Virus record (IMG/VR): IMGVR_UViG_3300032246_001180
Span: 1-64,000 of that record
From: a virus
DNA length: 64,000 nucleotides
Direction: 5' to 3' (one strand)
Below, in pieces: positions 8,668-18,131 of this stretch. The notes under the pieces are model-generated. The model did no database searches and had not been told where the DNA came from. It saw only the letters and a list, made by a program, of their open reading frames with translations. Position numbers and translations under genes: made by a program. The number at the start of each line of letters is the position of its first letter. The first letter of the stretch is position 1.

Positions 8668-9564
8668 ATGGCAACCTCACCTTATTTTAATAACTATAAC
8701 TCTCAAGCCGAGCAGAGAGTTTACGAAGATATAATTGTTGAATCCATTAAGATAATGGGATTCGATGGTTACTATTTACCAAACAACAATGATGCAGCTC
8801 GTGACCTTTTATATGGTGAAGATCCAGTTAAAAAATTTCAAACAGCATTTCCTATTGAATTTTATTTGTCGAATGTATTGGAATATGGCGGTGAAAAAGA
8901 ATTCTTTTCTAAATTTGGTTTGGAAATTAAAAATGAAGTTTCGGTTATTGTTTCAAAAAGGTCTTTTGCACAAAGAGTTCCAGCTGGTTTAGTAAGACCC
9001 CGTGAGGGCGATTTAATTTATGTTCCATTTTTAAATGGTACAGGAGAACTCTACGAAATTAAATTTGCAGACCAAGACAAAGACTTCCATACATTAGGAA
9101 GAAAAGTGCCATTTTTCTATGAATTAAATTTAGAGAAATTCAAATATGGTCAAGAACTTATCGATACTGGTATTGGAGATATTGACCAAGTTATGACCGA
9201 CAATTCTTATGCTATTGATTTAAAAACAGGTCAAGGCACAGGAACATATCAATTACAAGAGGTTGTTTTTCAAACCACAACAGCAGTTGCAAACATAACT
9301 AGAGCTTATGCAAATGCGACAACAATAGCATCTGTTAAATCTTGGATACCTAGTACAAATACGTTATCTGTGATTGATATTGCTGGCGAATTCGTTAATG
9401 GAACAACGATTATTGGGTACACAAGTAATGCACGGTACACACTATCGACATACGATCCATTAAATATTAATGTTGCTCACGAAACATATGATAACTTATA
9501 CATTAAAAATCAAGCAAACTCTATTATTGATTTTTCAGAAACTAATCCTTTTGGTAGCATATAA
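8668..9564 (+). CDS. 14: Neck protein gp14
   Basis: 298 residues starting directly after the gp13 stop. Typical gp14 features are the N-terminal YFNNYNSQAEQRVYEDIIVESIKIMG, the DLLYGEDP segment, and FPIEFYLSNV followed by RPREGDLIYVPF. gp14 joins gp13 and the portal vertex at the head-tail connection. The C-terminal third (residues 205-298) is Thr/Asn-rich and ends in IIDFSETNPFGSI. The stop overlaps the gp15 start by one base, indicating translational coupling. Confidence 0.85.
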   Translation: MATSPYFNNYNSQAEQRVYEDIIVESIKIMGFDGYYLPNNNDAARDLLYGEDPVKKFQTAFPIEFYLSNVLEYGGEKEFFSKFGLEIKNEVSVIVSKRSFAQRVPAGLVRPREGDLIYVPFLNGTGELYEIKFADQDKDFHTLGRKVPFFYELNLEKFKYGQELIDTGIGDIDQVMTDNSYAIDLKTGQGTGTYQLQEVVFQTTTAVANITRAYANATTIASVKSWIPSTNTLSVIDIAGEFVNGTTIIGYTSNARYTLSTYDPLNINVAHETYDNLYIKNQANSIIDFSETNPFGSI

Positions 9565-10562
9565 TGACCACAAATATACAATACAATCGTGTCATTAGAA
9601 AACTAGTTGTTGGTTTTGGCAACTTGTTTGATAACATTACTTTAGTAAAATATAATACAGATAATTCTGAAGCAGAAAGAATGATTGTTCCTATTGCATA
9701 TGCTTCAAAAGAATTGTATGTGATGAGATTGCAAGACGATCCAGATTTAAGTAAAAAAGTAATGATGGCATTACCTAGAATGTCATTTGAGATGACAGGA
9801 TTAACTTATGATGCCAGCAGAAAACAAAATACAAACATAAAACAATTTTCAAAAGTATCAAACAATGGTATAAAATCAATATATAATCCTGTACCATATG
9901 ATTTTGATTTTTCATTATATCTTTATGTACGAAACATTGAAGATGGTACACAATTAATTGAACATATCTTACCTTATTTTACACCAGATTACACCATCAA
10001 ATTGAATCTTATTCCTGAGATGGGAATAATTAAAGAAGTTCCAATAGTATTAAAAAATACAGAATATGAAGTGATGTATGAAGGTAATAAAGACTCCAGC
10101 ACAAGAACGATTGTTTGGACATTAAACTTTACTGTTAAAGGTTTCATATTTGGTAAAACAACTTCTACTGGATTGATTAAGACTTCTATCACAAATATAT
10201 ACAATGACTTCACAAATGAAGATGAAGTAAATTTTGTTGTTGCAAACAACGGTACAGGAATGTATCAAACAGGAGAACTGGTATATCAAGGTTATTCTCC
10301 TGGTACCGCAACAGCTACAGGCAAAGTGGTGTTCTTTGCAAACACAATTAATAAATTAACTCTTACTGAGGTCAATGGAAACTTTGTTTCAGGAAGTCCT
10401 ATTGTTGGAATGAAAACAAACGCAAACTATTCTTTCACATCATATCAAATTGGTCCACAAAAATTGGCCAGAATTGTTGTTACTCCTAATCCAGCTGATG
10501 CTAACGCCAATTCTAATTATACATACACCACCACTATAACAGAATCACCATACATAACTTAA
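9564..10562 (+). CDS. 15: Tail sheath stabiliser gp15
   Basis: 332 residues. VVGFGNLFDNITLVKYN...RMIVPIAYASKELYVMRLQ matches the T4 gp15 pattern (GDLFSNI...VPITYASKEHFMMKL), followed by LPRMSFEMTGLTYDASRKQNT. gp15 forms the hexameric ring that caps the tail tube and sheath and docks to the neck. It is longer than T4 gp15 (272 residues) because of a Thr/Asn-rich C-terminal extension from about residue 230. It overlaps gp14 by one base, and gp16 follows after one base. Confidence 0.85.
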   Translation: MTTNIQYNRVIRKLVVGFGNLFDNITLVKYNTDNSEAERMIVPIAYASKELYVMRLQDDPDLSKKVMMALPRMSFEMTGLTYDASRKQNTNIKQFSKVSNNGIKSIYNPVPYDFDFSLYLYVRNIEDGTQLIEHILPYFTPDYTIKLNLIPEMGIIKEVPIVLKNTEYEVMYEGNKDSSTRTIVWTLNFTVKGFIFGKTTSTGLIKTSITNIYNDFTNEDEVNFVVANNGTGMYQTGELVYQGYSPGTATATGKVVFFANTINKLTLTEVNGNFVSGSPIVGMKTNANYSFTSYQIGPQKLARIVVTPNPADANANSNYTYTTTITESPYIT

Positions 10563-10563
10563 T

Positions 10564-10977
10564 ATGAATACATTTGATAAGAAGATGGAAGAAGTTTTTG
10601 ATTTGGTACCACAAGAAGTAAAAAAAGAAAAACTTCCTACAGTATCGGTTAGTTACAACCAGCCAGATTTAAAGCAAGATTTGACTGATGCTTACCAACA
10701 GTCAAAAGAAAATCTACAAGGCATCATTGACCAAGGCCAAGAAGCAATGGAAGAAATACTTAATATTGCAAAAGCTGGCCAACATCCAAGAGCATTTGAA
10801 GTTTACGGTACATTACTAAAAAATATGGTAGATGCCAACAAAGAACTTTTAAACATTCAAAAACAAATGCGTGATATGGATGAAGAAAAGAAATCAAAAG
10901 CGGGTACAAATATTGACAAGGCCATTTTTGTAGGTTCTACAGCAGAGTTGAATAAACTCATCAAAGGCAAAGATTAA
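10564..10977 (+). CDS. 16: Terminase small subunit gp16
   Basis: 137 residues, mostly helical and charged. The central DLTDAYQQSKENLQGIIDQGQEAMEEIL and HPRAFEVYGTLLKNMVDANKELL segments form the long helical hairpin that oligomerises in T4-like small terminases. It recognises the DNA substrate and regulates the large subunit gp17. The stop TAA overlaps the gp17 ATG (TTAATGG), the usual coupling of the two genes. Confidence 0.8.
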   Translation: MNTFDKKMEEVFDLVPQEVKKEKLPTVSVSYNQPDLKQDLTDAYQQSKENLQGIIDQGQEAMEEILNIAKAGQHPRAFEVYGTLLKNMVDANKELLNIQKQMRDMDEEKKSKAGTNIDKAIFVGSTAELNKLIKGKD

Positions 10978-12662
10978 TGGCCGTACAAACTAAAGATTCG
11001 TATCGTGATAATCCTCTACTTAAAAAAGTAGGTGTTGAACATCAATATACGAAAGAACAAGTTGAAGAATATATGAAATGTGCCAAAGATCCGGTATATT
11101 TCTGTATGAACTATATTAAAATTGTTAACGTAGACGAAGGTCTGATTAACTTTAAGATGTGGGACTTTCAAAAAGAAATGATTAATCTATTTAAAGATAA
11201 TCGTTTCGTAATTACAAAATGTCCTCGTCAGGTTGGTAAAACTACTACAACCGTAGGTTATCTTCTTTGGGCAACCATTTTTACAGACTCTCAGAACGTA
11301 GCGGTTTTAGCCAACAAAGGTTCATTAGCAAGAGATATTTTAGCTAAGTATCAACTTGCTTATGAAAACTTACCACAATGGTTACAACAAGGTGTGGTTA
11401 CATGGAATAAAGGTAACGTAGAATTAGAAAACGGTTCTAAAGTTATCGCAGCATCGACCTCTAGTTCTGCAATCCGAGGAGGTTCATTTAACATTGTATT
11501 CTTGGACGAATTTGCTTTCGTACCAAACAATATTGCCAATGAATTCTTTAACTCGGTTTATCCTGTAATTTCTTCTGGTAAATCGTCAAAAATTATTATT
11601 GTTTCTACACCAAATGGTATGAATTTGTTTTACAAACTTTGGATGGATTCTATTGAAGGCAGAAATAACTATAAGAATTTTGAGATTCATTGGTCTATGG
11701 TACCAGGCCGTGATGAGGTATGGAAAGAAGAAACAATCCGCAATACTTCTTATCGTCAATTCCAACAGGAGTTTGAAACCGAGTTCTTAGGTTCTTCAAA
11801 TACATTAATTTCTGGTTATAAACTGCAACAATTAAGGTATACCGATCCTATTGCTGAACACGACAAGTTGAAGATATATGAGTATCCTATCAAAGAAAAT
11901 GGTGATGATATTAAAACGGACCACCTGTATGCAATTGCAGTTGACGTTTCAGAAGGTAAAAATTTAGACTCATCTGCGTTCTCTGTTTTTGATATTTCTA
12001 CCACACCTTACAAGCAGGTGGCAACTTATTCTAGTTCTTCAATATCACCAATCTTATTGCCTACTGTAGTGGTAAATGCGGCAAAACTATATAATGATGC
12101 GTACATCTTAGTTGAGATAAACAATAATCCGCAGGTTGCAGAATACATTCATTCAGATTTAGAATACGAAAACCTTTTAAAAGTATTTACAGGTAACAAA
12201 AAACCACAACAATTGTCGGCTGGTTTTGCAAGAGGCATACAGATGGGTCTGAAAATGTCGCCTCAAGTAAAACAAGTAGGTTGTTCGAACCTCAAAACCT
12301 TGATTGAAGGCGACAAGTTGTTAATTAATGATTTTGATACATACTCTGAACTGACTACATTTGAACAACACAAAGCATCTTTTGCTGCTGCGGACGGTGC
12401 AAATGACGATATGGCCATGACTTTGGTGATTTTTGCGTGGGCAACCACTCAAAAGTATTTCAGAGATATTGTCAACCATGATTTAAGAAAACAAATTCAG
12501 TTAGAAAACATGAATCAATATGATGAAGACGTATTACCCACTCCAATTATTGACGATGGTCTAGAACACGATTTCATGGTTGAAGGTGGTGATGTATGGG
12601 AAGTTGCGGGTGGTTCAAATACTTATGAGCAGTATACCAAAGATTTTTTCCGCAAGATGTAA
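10977..12662 (+). CDS. 17: Terminase large subunit gp17
   Basis: 561 residues. The N-terminal ATPase has Walker A CPRQVGKTT (82-90) and Walker B IVFLDEFAF (about 173-181), with a coupling TPNGMN motif near 214. The C-terminal RNase H-like nuclease starts around YAIAVDVSEGKNLDSSAF and ends with GANDDMAMTLVIFAW, supplying the acidic metal ligands. It drives headful DNA packaging through the gp20 portal and cuts the concatemer. The length is close to the T4 enzyme. No intron or frameshift is seen. Confidence 0.95.
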   Translation: MAVQTKDSYRDNPLLKKVGVEHQYTKEQVEEYMKCAKDPVYFCMNYIKIVNVDEGLINFKMWDFQKEMINLFKDNRFVITKCPRQVGKTTTTVGYLLWATIFTDSQNVAVLANKGSLARDILAKYQLAYENLPQWLQQGVVTWNKGNVELENGSKVIAASTSSSAIRGGSFNIVFLDEFAFVPNNIANEFFNSVYPVISSGKSSKIIIVSTPNGMNLFYKLWMDSIEGRNNYKNFEIHWSMVPGRDEVWKEETIRNTSYRQFQQEFETEFLGSSNTLISGYKLQQLRYTDPIAEHDKLKIYEYPIKENGDDIKTDHLYAIAVDVSEGKNLDSSAFSVFDISTTPYKQVATYSSSSISPILLPTVVVNAAKLYNDAYILVEINNNPQVAEYIHSDLEYENLLKVFTGNKKPQQLSAGFARGIQMGLKMSPQVKQVGCSNLKTLIEGDKLLINDFDTYSELTTFEQHKASFAAADGANDDMAMTLVIFAWATTQKYFRDIVNHDLRKQIQLENMNQYDEDVLPTPIIDDGLEHDFMVEGGDVWEVAGGSNTYEQYTKDFFRKM

Positions 12663-12674
12663 AACCGATGATTC

Positions 12675-12682
12675 ATAAATAT
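12675..12682 (+). promoter_or_regulatory. Late promoter box before gp18
   Basis: CATAAATA at 12675-12682, 53 bases upstream of the tail sheath ATG. It matches the T4 late consensus with C for T at the first position, a variant also seen before gp23. Confidence 0.55.
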
Positions 12683-12734
12683 CCATATGGTATTTTAACT
12701 GCCAAGAACAAAATAATAATTCAAGGAGAATAAA

Positions 12735-14432
12735 ATGGCGTTTCAACTCTCTCCAGGCGTAAATGTTTCCGAAATCGATTTAACCACAATCGTTCCTTCG
12801 GTCGTTTCTAGTGCTGGTGCTTATGCTGGAATGTTTAATTGGGGTCCGGCCAATAAAGTTATACAGGTCGACAGCGAAAAAACATTATACAATATGTTTA
12901 CACCAGCTAATCCTAATTCAAATACAGCAACTTCGTTTTTTACTTGCGCTAGTTTCTTAGCTTATGGTAATAATTTAAATATTGTTCGTACCCTTGGTGC
13001 TAACAGTAGAAATGCTGATGCAAATACTTCAGCAAACAATGTACAAATTACTAATGAAGATGTTTTCCAAGCTAGTTATATGTTAACTAACAACGCAAAC
13101 ACTTTTGGACCTTTTATTGCAAGATATTCTGGTTCGTTAGGAAATGCTTTGACTGTTTCTGTATGCGATTCGGTAGGATTTACAAATTGGACATACAAAT
13201 CTTACTTTACCTCTGCACCAGGTACTTCAGAATTTGTATCAAATGCTGGTGGCTCAGGTGATGAATTGCACATTGTTGTTGTAGACTCAACAGGTGATTT
13301 TAGTGGTACAGCCGGAACAGTTTTAGAAACTTATCCATTTGTTTCAAAGGCATTTGATGCTACTTTAAATGGTCAAGCCAACTACTATAAGCAAGTAATT
13401 TTTAACAATTCAAATTACGTTTATGCAGTTGATCCTCCACAATATTCAGCCACTTATCAAACATGGGGTCAAGTAGCAGCTGGTAGAACTTTCCAAAACT
13501 TAACCGCTCCTGTTACTGTTTCATTAGCTGGCGGTACAGATGAAACTCCAACTGATGGTCAAATTGAATTAGGTTGGGATTTATTTGCAAACAAAGAAAC
13601 AATTGAAGTTTCATTGTTATTAACCGGTGGTCATTCTATTGCTGTTCAACAATATGTTATTGATAATATTGCAAACGCTCGTAAAGACTGCGTTGCATTT
13701 ATTTCGCCTCCTTATTCAGCAGTTGTTAATCAAAATGGTGGTGAAGCCGCTAATATTGTAACTTGGTTAGGAAGTTTATCACGTTCATCGTCTTACGCTG
13801 TTGCCGACTCTGGTTGGAAATATATGTACGACAAATATAACAGCACATATCGTTGGGTACCACTAAACGGTGATACCGCTGGTCTGTGTGCTTATGTTGA
13901 CACAATTCGTGATCCTTGGTGGTCACCTGCTGGTTTCAACCGTGGTAATATTAAAAACGCTATTAAACTGGCGTGGTCACCAAGTAAAACATATCGTGAT
14001 ACCTTGTACAATGCAGGTGTAAATCCTGTTTGTTCATTCCCTGGTAACGGTATCGTGTTGTTTGGAGATAAAACACTACAAGCAAAACCATCCGCATTTG
14101 ATAGAATTAACGTGCGTAGATTGTTTATTACGTTAGAGAAAGCAATTGCTAAGGCTGCACAATATTCATTGTTTGAATTCAATGATGAATTTACCCGTGC
14201 TCAGTTTGTTGCGTTAGTAACTCCATTCTTGCGTGAGGTTCAAGGTCGCCGTGGTATCACCGACTTCCGTGTTGTGTGTGATTCTACTAACAACACAGGA
14301 TACATAATCGACAGTAACCAGTTTGTTGGAGATATCTACATCAAGCCTGCTCGTTCAATCAACTTTATCCAATTGAATTTCGTTGCAGTTGGAACTGGTG
14401 TTGACTTCACAACAGTCGTTGGTCAGTTCTAA
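12735..14432 (+). CDS. 18: Tail sheath protein gp18
   Basis: 565 residues with the myovirus sheath pattern: N-terminal FQLSPGVNVSEIDLTTIVPSV, an AYAGMFNWGPAN segment, and a conserved C-terminal handshake region (DRINVRRLFITLEKAIAKAAQYSLFEFNDEFTR...GRRGITDFRVVCD). It polymerises around the tail tube and contracts on infection. AAGGAGAA precedes the ATG and a late box lies upstream, fitting strong late expression. gp19 follows 28 bases later behind a second late box. Confidence 0.95.
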   Translation: MAFQLSPGVNVSEIDLTTIVPSVVSSAGAYAGMFNWGPANKVIQVDSEKTLYNMFTPANPNSNTATSFFTCASFLAYGNNLNIVRTLGANSRNADANTSANNVQITNEDVFQASYMLTNNANTFGPFIARYSGSLGNALTVSVCDSVGFTNWTYKSYFTSAPGTSEFVSNAGGSGDELHIVVVDSTGDFSGTAGTVLETYPFVSKAFDATLNGQANYYKQVIFNNSNYVYAVDPPQYSATYQTWGQVAAGRTFQNLTAPVTVSLAGGTDETPTDGQIELGWDLFANKETIEVSLLLTGGHSIAVQQYVIDNIANARKDCVAFISPPYSAVVNQNGGEAANIVTWLGSLSRSSSYAVADSGWKYMYDKYNSTYRWVPLNGDTAGLCAYVDTIRDPWWSPAGFNRGNIKNAIKLAWSPSKTYRDTLYNAGVNPVCSFPGNGIVLFGDKTLQAKPSAFDRINVRRLFITLEKAIAKAAQYSLFEFNDEFTRAQFVALVTPFLREVQGRRGITDFRVVCDSTNNTGYIIDSNQFVGDIYIKPARSINFIQLNFVAVGTGVDFTTVVGQF

Positions 14433-14438
14433 TAAATA
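14431..14438 (+). promoter_or_regulatory. Late promoter-like box before gp19
   Basis: AATAAATA at 14431-14438, beginning within the gp18 stop codon TAA and lying 22 bases before the gp19 ATG. It differs from TATAAATA at the first position. Confidence 0.4.
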
Positions 14439-14460
14439 CTAACGAATAGGAGAAAACAAA

Positions 14461-15003
14461 ATGGCATTCAACGTAGCAGAATTTAGAAGTCAAATGGTTG
14501 GTGACGGTGCCCGTCCCAACTTATTTCAGGTAACTCTAACTTTTCCCGCAGTAGCTGCTGGGGGTTCAGTTGCAGGTCAAAAAGTAAGTTTCATGGCCAA
14601 AGCGGCACAACTACCAGGTTCTACTGTTGGTACTGTGCCTGTTTATTATTTTGGTCGTGAACTGAAATTTGCAGGTAACAGAACCTTTACAGATTGGACA
14701 TTGCAAATTATTAACGATGAAGATTTCGCAATCCGTAACGCATTAGAATCATGGATGAACGCAATTAATAGTCATGGTAGTAATGTACGCAACGCAGCTG
14801 CTGGTTCACCAGGAGGTTATACTGTTGACGCTTCAGTTGCACAATACAGCAAAACCGGAGATGTTTTAAAGTCTTATAAATTTGTTGGTTTGTTTCCACT
14901 TGATATTGCACCAATCGATTTGGATTGGCAAAGCAATGACTCGATTGAAGAATATTCAGCGACATTTGCTTATCAATGGTGGGAAGCTGATACAACAAGT
15001 TAA
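14461..15003 (+). CDS. 19: Tail tube protein gp19
   Basis: 180 residues. The N-terminus AFNVAEFRSQMVGDGARPNLFQVTLTFP, then VSFMAKAAQLPGSTVGTVPVYYFGRELKFAGNRTFTDWTLQIINDEDF, is the classic T4-type tail tube pattern, a small beta-barrel that stacks as hexamers. The C-terminus IDLDWQSNDSIEEYSATFAYQWWE is also conserved. A strong AGGAGAAAAC ribosome site precedes the ATG and a hairpin terminator follows the stop. A divergent paralogue lies at 21492. Confidence 0.95.
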   Translation: MAFNVAEFRSQMVGDGARPNLFQVTLTFPAVAAGGSVAGQKVSFMAKAAQLPGSTVGTVPVYYFGRELKFAGNRTFTDWTLQIINDEDFAIRNALESWMNAINSHGSNVRNAAAGSPGGYTVDASVAQYSKTGDVLKSYKFVGLFPLDIAPIDLDWQSNDSIEEYSATFAYQWWEADTTS

Positions 15004-15012
15004 TTATTTTAT

Positions 15013-15046
15013 AAGAAGGATTTCGGTCCTTCTTTTATGTTTTTTT
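15013..15046 (+). terminator. Rho-independent terminator after gp19
   Basis: An 8-base stem AAGAAGGA (15013-15020) / TCCTTCTT (15027-15034) with loop TTTCGG, extended by flanking A/T pairs and followed by a T-run at 15039-15046. It separates the sheath and tube unit from the portal gene. Confidence 0.75.
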
Positions 15047-15066
15047 GAATTGGAAAAATAAACAAT

Positions 15067-16770
15067 ATGGCAGCTTCAAATAAATTCTCTCTCTTTGGGT
15101 TTACGATTGCACGAAACAAGTCTGAAGAAGACAATGCCGTGCAACAAACCTTTTCGCCTCCGTCTAACGATGACGGAGCTCTTACTATTACGTCAGCTGC
15201 ATATTATGGAACTTATGTTGACTTAGACGGTAGTGCAAAAAATGAAGTAGAAATGATTTCTCGTTATAGAGAAATGGCTATGCAGCCAGAAATTGAATCG
15301 GCTATAGATGATATTATGAATGAGGCTATCGTACAAGATGATGATGGCCGAATTACAAATATTGTTTTAGATAATCTGGATCAGCCAGATAAAATTAAAA
15401 AAGCCATTAAAGAAGAATTTAATACTGTTCTTCGTATGTTGAATTATAACAACATGGCACACGATATCTTCCGCAGATATTATATTGATGGTAGACTTTA
15501 TTACCATGTAATTATCGATAGAGATAACCCTACGCAAGGTGTCAAAGAATTAAGATATGTTGATCCACGAAAATTACGCAAAGTTCGTGAGATTAAAAAG
15601 AAAAAAGATGAACGCACAGGCGTAGAAATGATGGACGTGGTTAACGAATACTACGTTTATAACGATAAAGTGGTTACTGGAGGTTCTAGTAACTACGGTC
15701 CAATTGGTGTTCGTATTACAACAGATTCTATTATTGCTGTTGTATCAGGTTTAATGGACGCACGCCGTGCTGTTGTTCTGAGTTATCTACATAAAGCAAT
15801 CAAACCACTCAACCAATTAAGGATGATTGAAGATGCTACTGTCATATACCGAATTAGTCGTGCTCCTGAGCGCCGCATTTTTTATATCGATGTGGGTAAT
15901 CTCCCGAAATTAAAAGCCGAACAGTATCTTCGTGATATCATGGTCAAGTATAAAAACAAACTTGTCTATGATGCAAACACAGGTGAAGTTCGTGATGACC
16001 GTAAGTTTCTGTCTATGATGGAAGATTTTTGGTTACCTCGCCGTGAAGGTGGTAAAGGTACTGAGATTACTACATTGCCAGGTGGCCAAAACCTAGGTGA
16101 ACTGGAAGACGTTAAGTATTTCCAAAAGAAATTGTATGGTTCACTAAGTGTACCAATTTCTCGTTTAGAACCAAGTGAAGGATTTTCACTAGGTCGTTCT
16201 ACTGAAGTTACTAGAGATGAATTAAAGTTCTCTAAATTTGTTGATAGAATTAGAAACCGTTTTTCTGATTTGTTTAATCAAGCTTTGCGTGTACAGTTGG
16301 TACTTAAAGGTGTTTGTACGGCTGAAGAATTTGATTTATTTAAAGAAAACATCCATTATGATTTCATAAGGGACAACAACTTTAGTGAATTAAAAGAAGC
16401 TGAATTAATGACAAACCGTTTAGGTTTGTTGGGTCAAGTTGATCCATACACAGGTAGATATTTCTCTCAGAAATGGATTCAACAAAATGTCTTGCGTTTG
16501 AACGATGATGAAATCGATGAGATGCAGAAACAAATTGACCAAGAAAAGAAAGATGGCAATGGATTGCCAGTTGGTGTTATGAATGATGTTGCACAACAAC
16601 AAATGATGAGTCAAGTACCTGGTCAACCAGGAAATCCTGATGACCAACAACATCAAGCTGATATGCAACAAGCTCAATTAGACCATCAAGCTGATATGGC
16701 CAAATCGCAGAAAAAAGAAGAAGTTGTTATTGGTATTAATACTTTTGACAAATTGAAACGTATCTTATAA
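15067..16770 (+). CDS. 20: Portal vertex protein gp20
   Basis: 567 residues. Conserved portal segments include YREMAMQPEIESAIDDIMNEAI near residues 70-95, RYYIDGRLYYHVIID, KELRYVDPRKLRKVREI, the SRAPERRIFYIDVGNLPK stretch and LSVPISRLEPSEGFSLGRSTEVTRDELKFSKFVDRIR. The dodecameric portal is the DNA gate and binds gp17. The C-terminal 60 residues are Gln-rich (DQQHQADMQQAQLDHQAD). The stop codon lies inside the TATAAATA box of the next unit. The ribosome site before ATG 15067 is weak. Confidence 0.95.
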   Translation: MAASNKFSLFGFTIARNKSEEDNAVQQTFSPPSNDDGALTITSAAYYGTYVDLDGSAKNEVEMISRYREMAMQPEIESAIDDIMNEAIVQDDDGRITNIVLDNLDQPDKIKKAIKEEFNTVLRMLNYNNMAHDIFRRYYIDGRLYYHVIIDRDNPTQGVKELRYVDPRKLRKVREIKKKKDERTGVEMMDVVNEYYVYNDKVVTGGSSNYGPIGVRITTDSIIAVVSGLMDARRAVVLSYLHKAIKPLNQLRMIEDATVIYRISRAPERRIFYIDVGNLPKLKAEQYLRDIMVKYKNKLVYDANTGEVRDDRKFLSMMEDFWLPRREGGKGTEITTLPGGQNLGELEDVKYFQKKLYGSLSVPISRLEPSEGFSLGRSTEVTRDELKFSKFVDRIRNRFSDLFNQALRVQLVLKGVCTAEEFDLFKENIHYDFIRDNNFSELKEAELMTNRLGLLGQVDPYTGRYFSQKWIQQNVLRLNDDEIDEMQKQIDQEKKDGNGLPVGVMNDVAQQQMMSQVPGQPGNPDDQQHQADMQQAQLDHQADMAKSQKKEEVVIGINTFDKLKRIL

Positions 16771-16773
16771 ATA
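16766..16773 (+). promoter_or_regulatory. Late promoter overlapping the gp20 stop codon
   Basis: Perfect TATAAATA at 16766-16773; the gp20 stop TAA is its third to fifth bases. It lies 18 bases before ATG 16791 and should drive the prohead core genes. Confidence 0.6.
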
Positions 16774-16790
16774 TTGAATTGGAGATAAAA

Positions 16791-16979
16791 ATGACAGACA
16801 CAACAAAAGCTATTATTGACTATGCATATGATGATAACGCTAAAGAAATGCGAGATGCATTGTATTCAGATATTCAAGATAGAGTTATGGCACATATTGA
16901 TGCCAAAAAACAAGAGATTGCTCGTACCTTAATCGCTAGGTCTGAAGATACAGAAGAAGAACAAGTTGAAAACACTTAA
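16791..16979 (+). CDS. Small acidic prohead-core-like protein (gp67 position)
   Basis: 62 residues from ATG 16791, chosen over an in-frame TTG at 16779 because GGAG at 16781-16784 is correctly spaced. It is helical and acidic (NAKEMRDALYSDIQDRVMAHIDAKKQEIARTL) with an acidic tail EDTEEEQVENT. In T4 the gene after the portal is 67, a small acidic scaffold core protein, so position and charge suggest the same role. Sequence similarity alone does not prove it. The next ORF overlaps its end. Confidence 0.5.
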   Translation: MTDTTKAIIDYAYDDNAKEMRDALYSDIQDRVMAHIDAKKQEIARTLIARSEDTEEEQVENT

Positions 16980-17196
16980 AGAATTTTTATCGGAAAAACG
17001 TTCGGTACCTAAACTACCAGCGGATCCTCCTAACGTTTTAATAATGAAACGTAAGGCGATTAGAAATTTTCCAAATGGCCAAAGAGTGGCATTATATCAT
17101 GTGGATAAAATTAATAAATACGTTACGATACCATACGAAGCTATGCATTGGTCTAGCTCAGTACCAGACGAATTCAAGAACATTACTTTAGGATAA
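16966..17196 (+). CDS. Unknown small protein in the prohead cluster
   Basis: 76 residues from a TTG start at 16966 that overlaps the preceding gene by 14 bases. The resulting N-terminus KTLKEFLSEKR is the kind seen on many T4-like phage proteins. An ATG at 17044 would give a shorter protein. The C-terminus (YHVDKINKYVTIPYEAMHWSSSVPDEFKNITL) is mixed alpha/beta. It lies between gp67-like and prohead genes, so a role in head assembly is possible but unproven. Confidence 0.45.
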   Translation: MKTLKEFLSEKRSVPKLPADPPNVLIMKRKAIRNFPNGQRVALYHVDKINKYVTIPYEAMHWSSSVPDEFKNITLG

Positions 17197-17199
17197 AAA

Positions 17200-17727
17200 A
17201 TGGCAATCGCAAATAGCACACAAATTTTAATTGATACAAATAAAAGAACCGTTATTAAACGTATCGGCGTTATAGACTCCGATGAAAATGAAACAGTTTT
17301 TATTGATCCTAGAGCTTTGGCGTATGCGTTGAATGCTAATGGTGCAATCTATCAAACCGGCAATACAGTTGCGACCGGTTTTGCAAACTCGGCTTTTACG
17401 ATTTCCAGAATTCTTGCTTCTGTTGATGCTGAAGTTGGTCATTTACAATTAAAATGGCAAGGTTCAAATGCTAAAACTATTGTTGCATATGGTGTAGGAT
17501 ATCATGATAGTAATCCCCAATATCAATTACCATCATTTCCAAATGATGCAACCGGTCCTTCAGGCAACGTAACAATTAAAACTGTTGGTACAACCGCTAA
17601 TGCAGCCTATACTGTTATTATTGAGTTACATAAGAATAATCAATTCTATAGCGCTGGACAGTTCCAAGAACCAGGTGCATTTAACTATCCACCATACAGT
17701 ATTACTCCTACACCATTTAATCCGTAA
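17200..17727 (+). CDS. Putative virion structural protein in the head gene cluster
   Basis: 175 residues, mostly beta with Thr, Ala, Asn and Pro-rich stretches (SPDIP-free core, YQLPSFPNDATGPSGNV, FNYPPYSITPTPFNP tail). It lies between small prohead genes and the gp68-like gene and overlaps the latter by one base, so it is probably cotranscribed late. A capsid decoration or fibre-like role is possible. I do not recognise the family and see no catalytic motif. Confidence 0.4.
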   Translation: MAIANSTQILIDTNKRTVIKRIGVIDSDENETVFIDPRALAYALNANGAIYQTGNTVATGFANSAFTISRILASVDAEVGHLQLKWQGSNAKTIVAYGVGYHDSNPQYQLPSFPNDATGPSGNVTIKTVGTTANAAYTVIIELHKNNQFYSAGQFQEPGAFNYPPYSITPTPFNP

Positions 17728-18131
17728 TGAAAGATTTTGTTTCAAGTATTTTTAATGGTGACCTTATTGAGGCACAAAGGATACTTGAGGAACGGATAGA
17801 ACAAATAGTAGAAGAAAAACTGCAACTGATTGGTATGAAAGTTGCAGAAGAATTAGATAGTGATTTAACTGAGGCAAACGTATTAAAACAAGGTAGAACC
17901 AAGTTAATACGATTGCGTATCAGAAAAGGTAAAGTACAACGTAGAGTTAAGAAGTCAGCAGTCAAAGGTTTTGTGTTTCGTTTTGGTAAATTAAGTCGTA
18001 TGACACCAATGGAACGTAGACACAGAAAAATGGGTGCAAGACGGGCCAAGATTAAACGTAAAGCAAAAATGGGGCAATCAATCCGTAAAAGGTTTAGAGC
18101 TCTACAAAGAAGAAAGTCGATGGGGGTATAA
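17727..18131 (+). CDS. 68: Prohead core protein gp68-like
   Basis: 134 residues. The N-terminal half is acidic and helical (EAQRILEERIEQIVEEKLQLIG). The C-terminal half is strongly basic: RIRKGKVQRRVKKSAVKGFVFRFGKLSRMTPMERRHRKMGARRAKIKRKAKM. That matches the T4 gp68 scaffold-core pattern (LIRIRIR.GK.QRR..KS...GY...LRRM.P.ERR). It is part of the internal core removed by the gp21 protease. It overlaps both neighbours by one base, directly upstream of gp21. Confidence 0.65.
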   Translation: MKDFVSSIFNGDLIEAQRILEERIEQIVEEKLQLIGMKVAEELDSDLTEANVLKQGRTKLIRLRIRKGKVQRRVKKSAVKGFVFRFGKLSRMTPMERRHRKMGARRAKIKRKAKMGQSIRKRFRALQRRKSMGV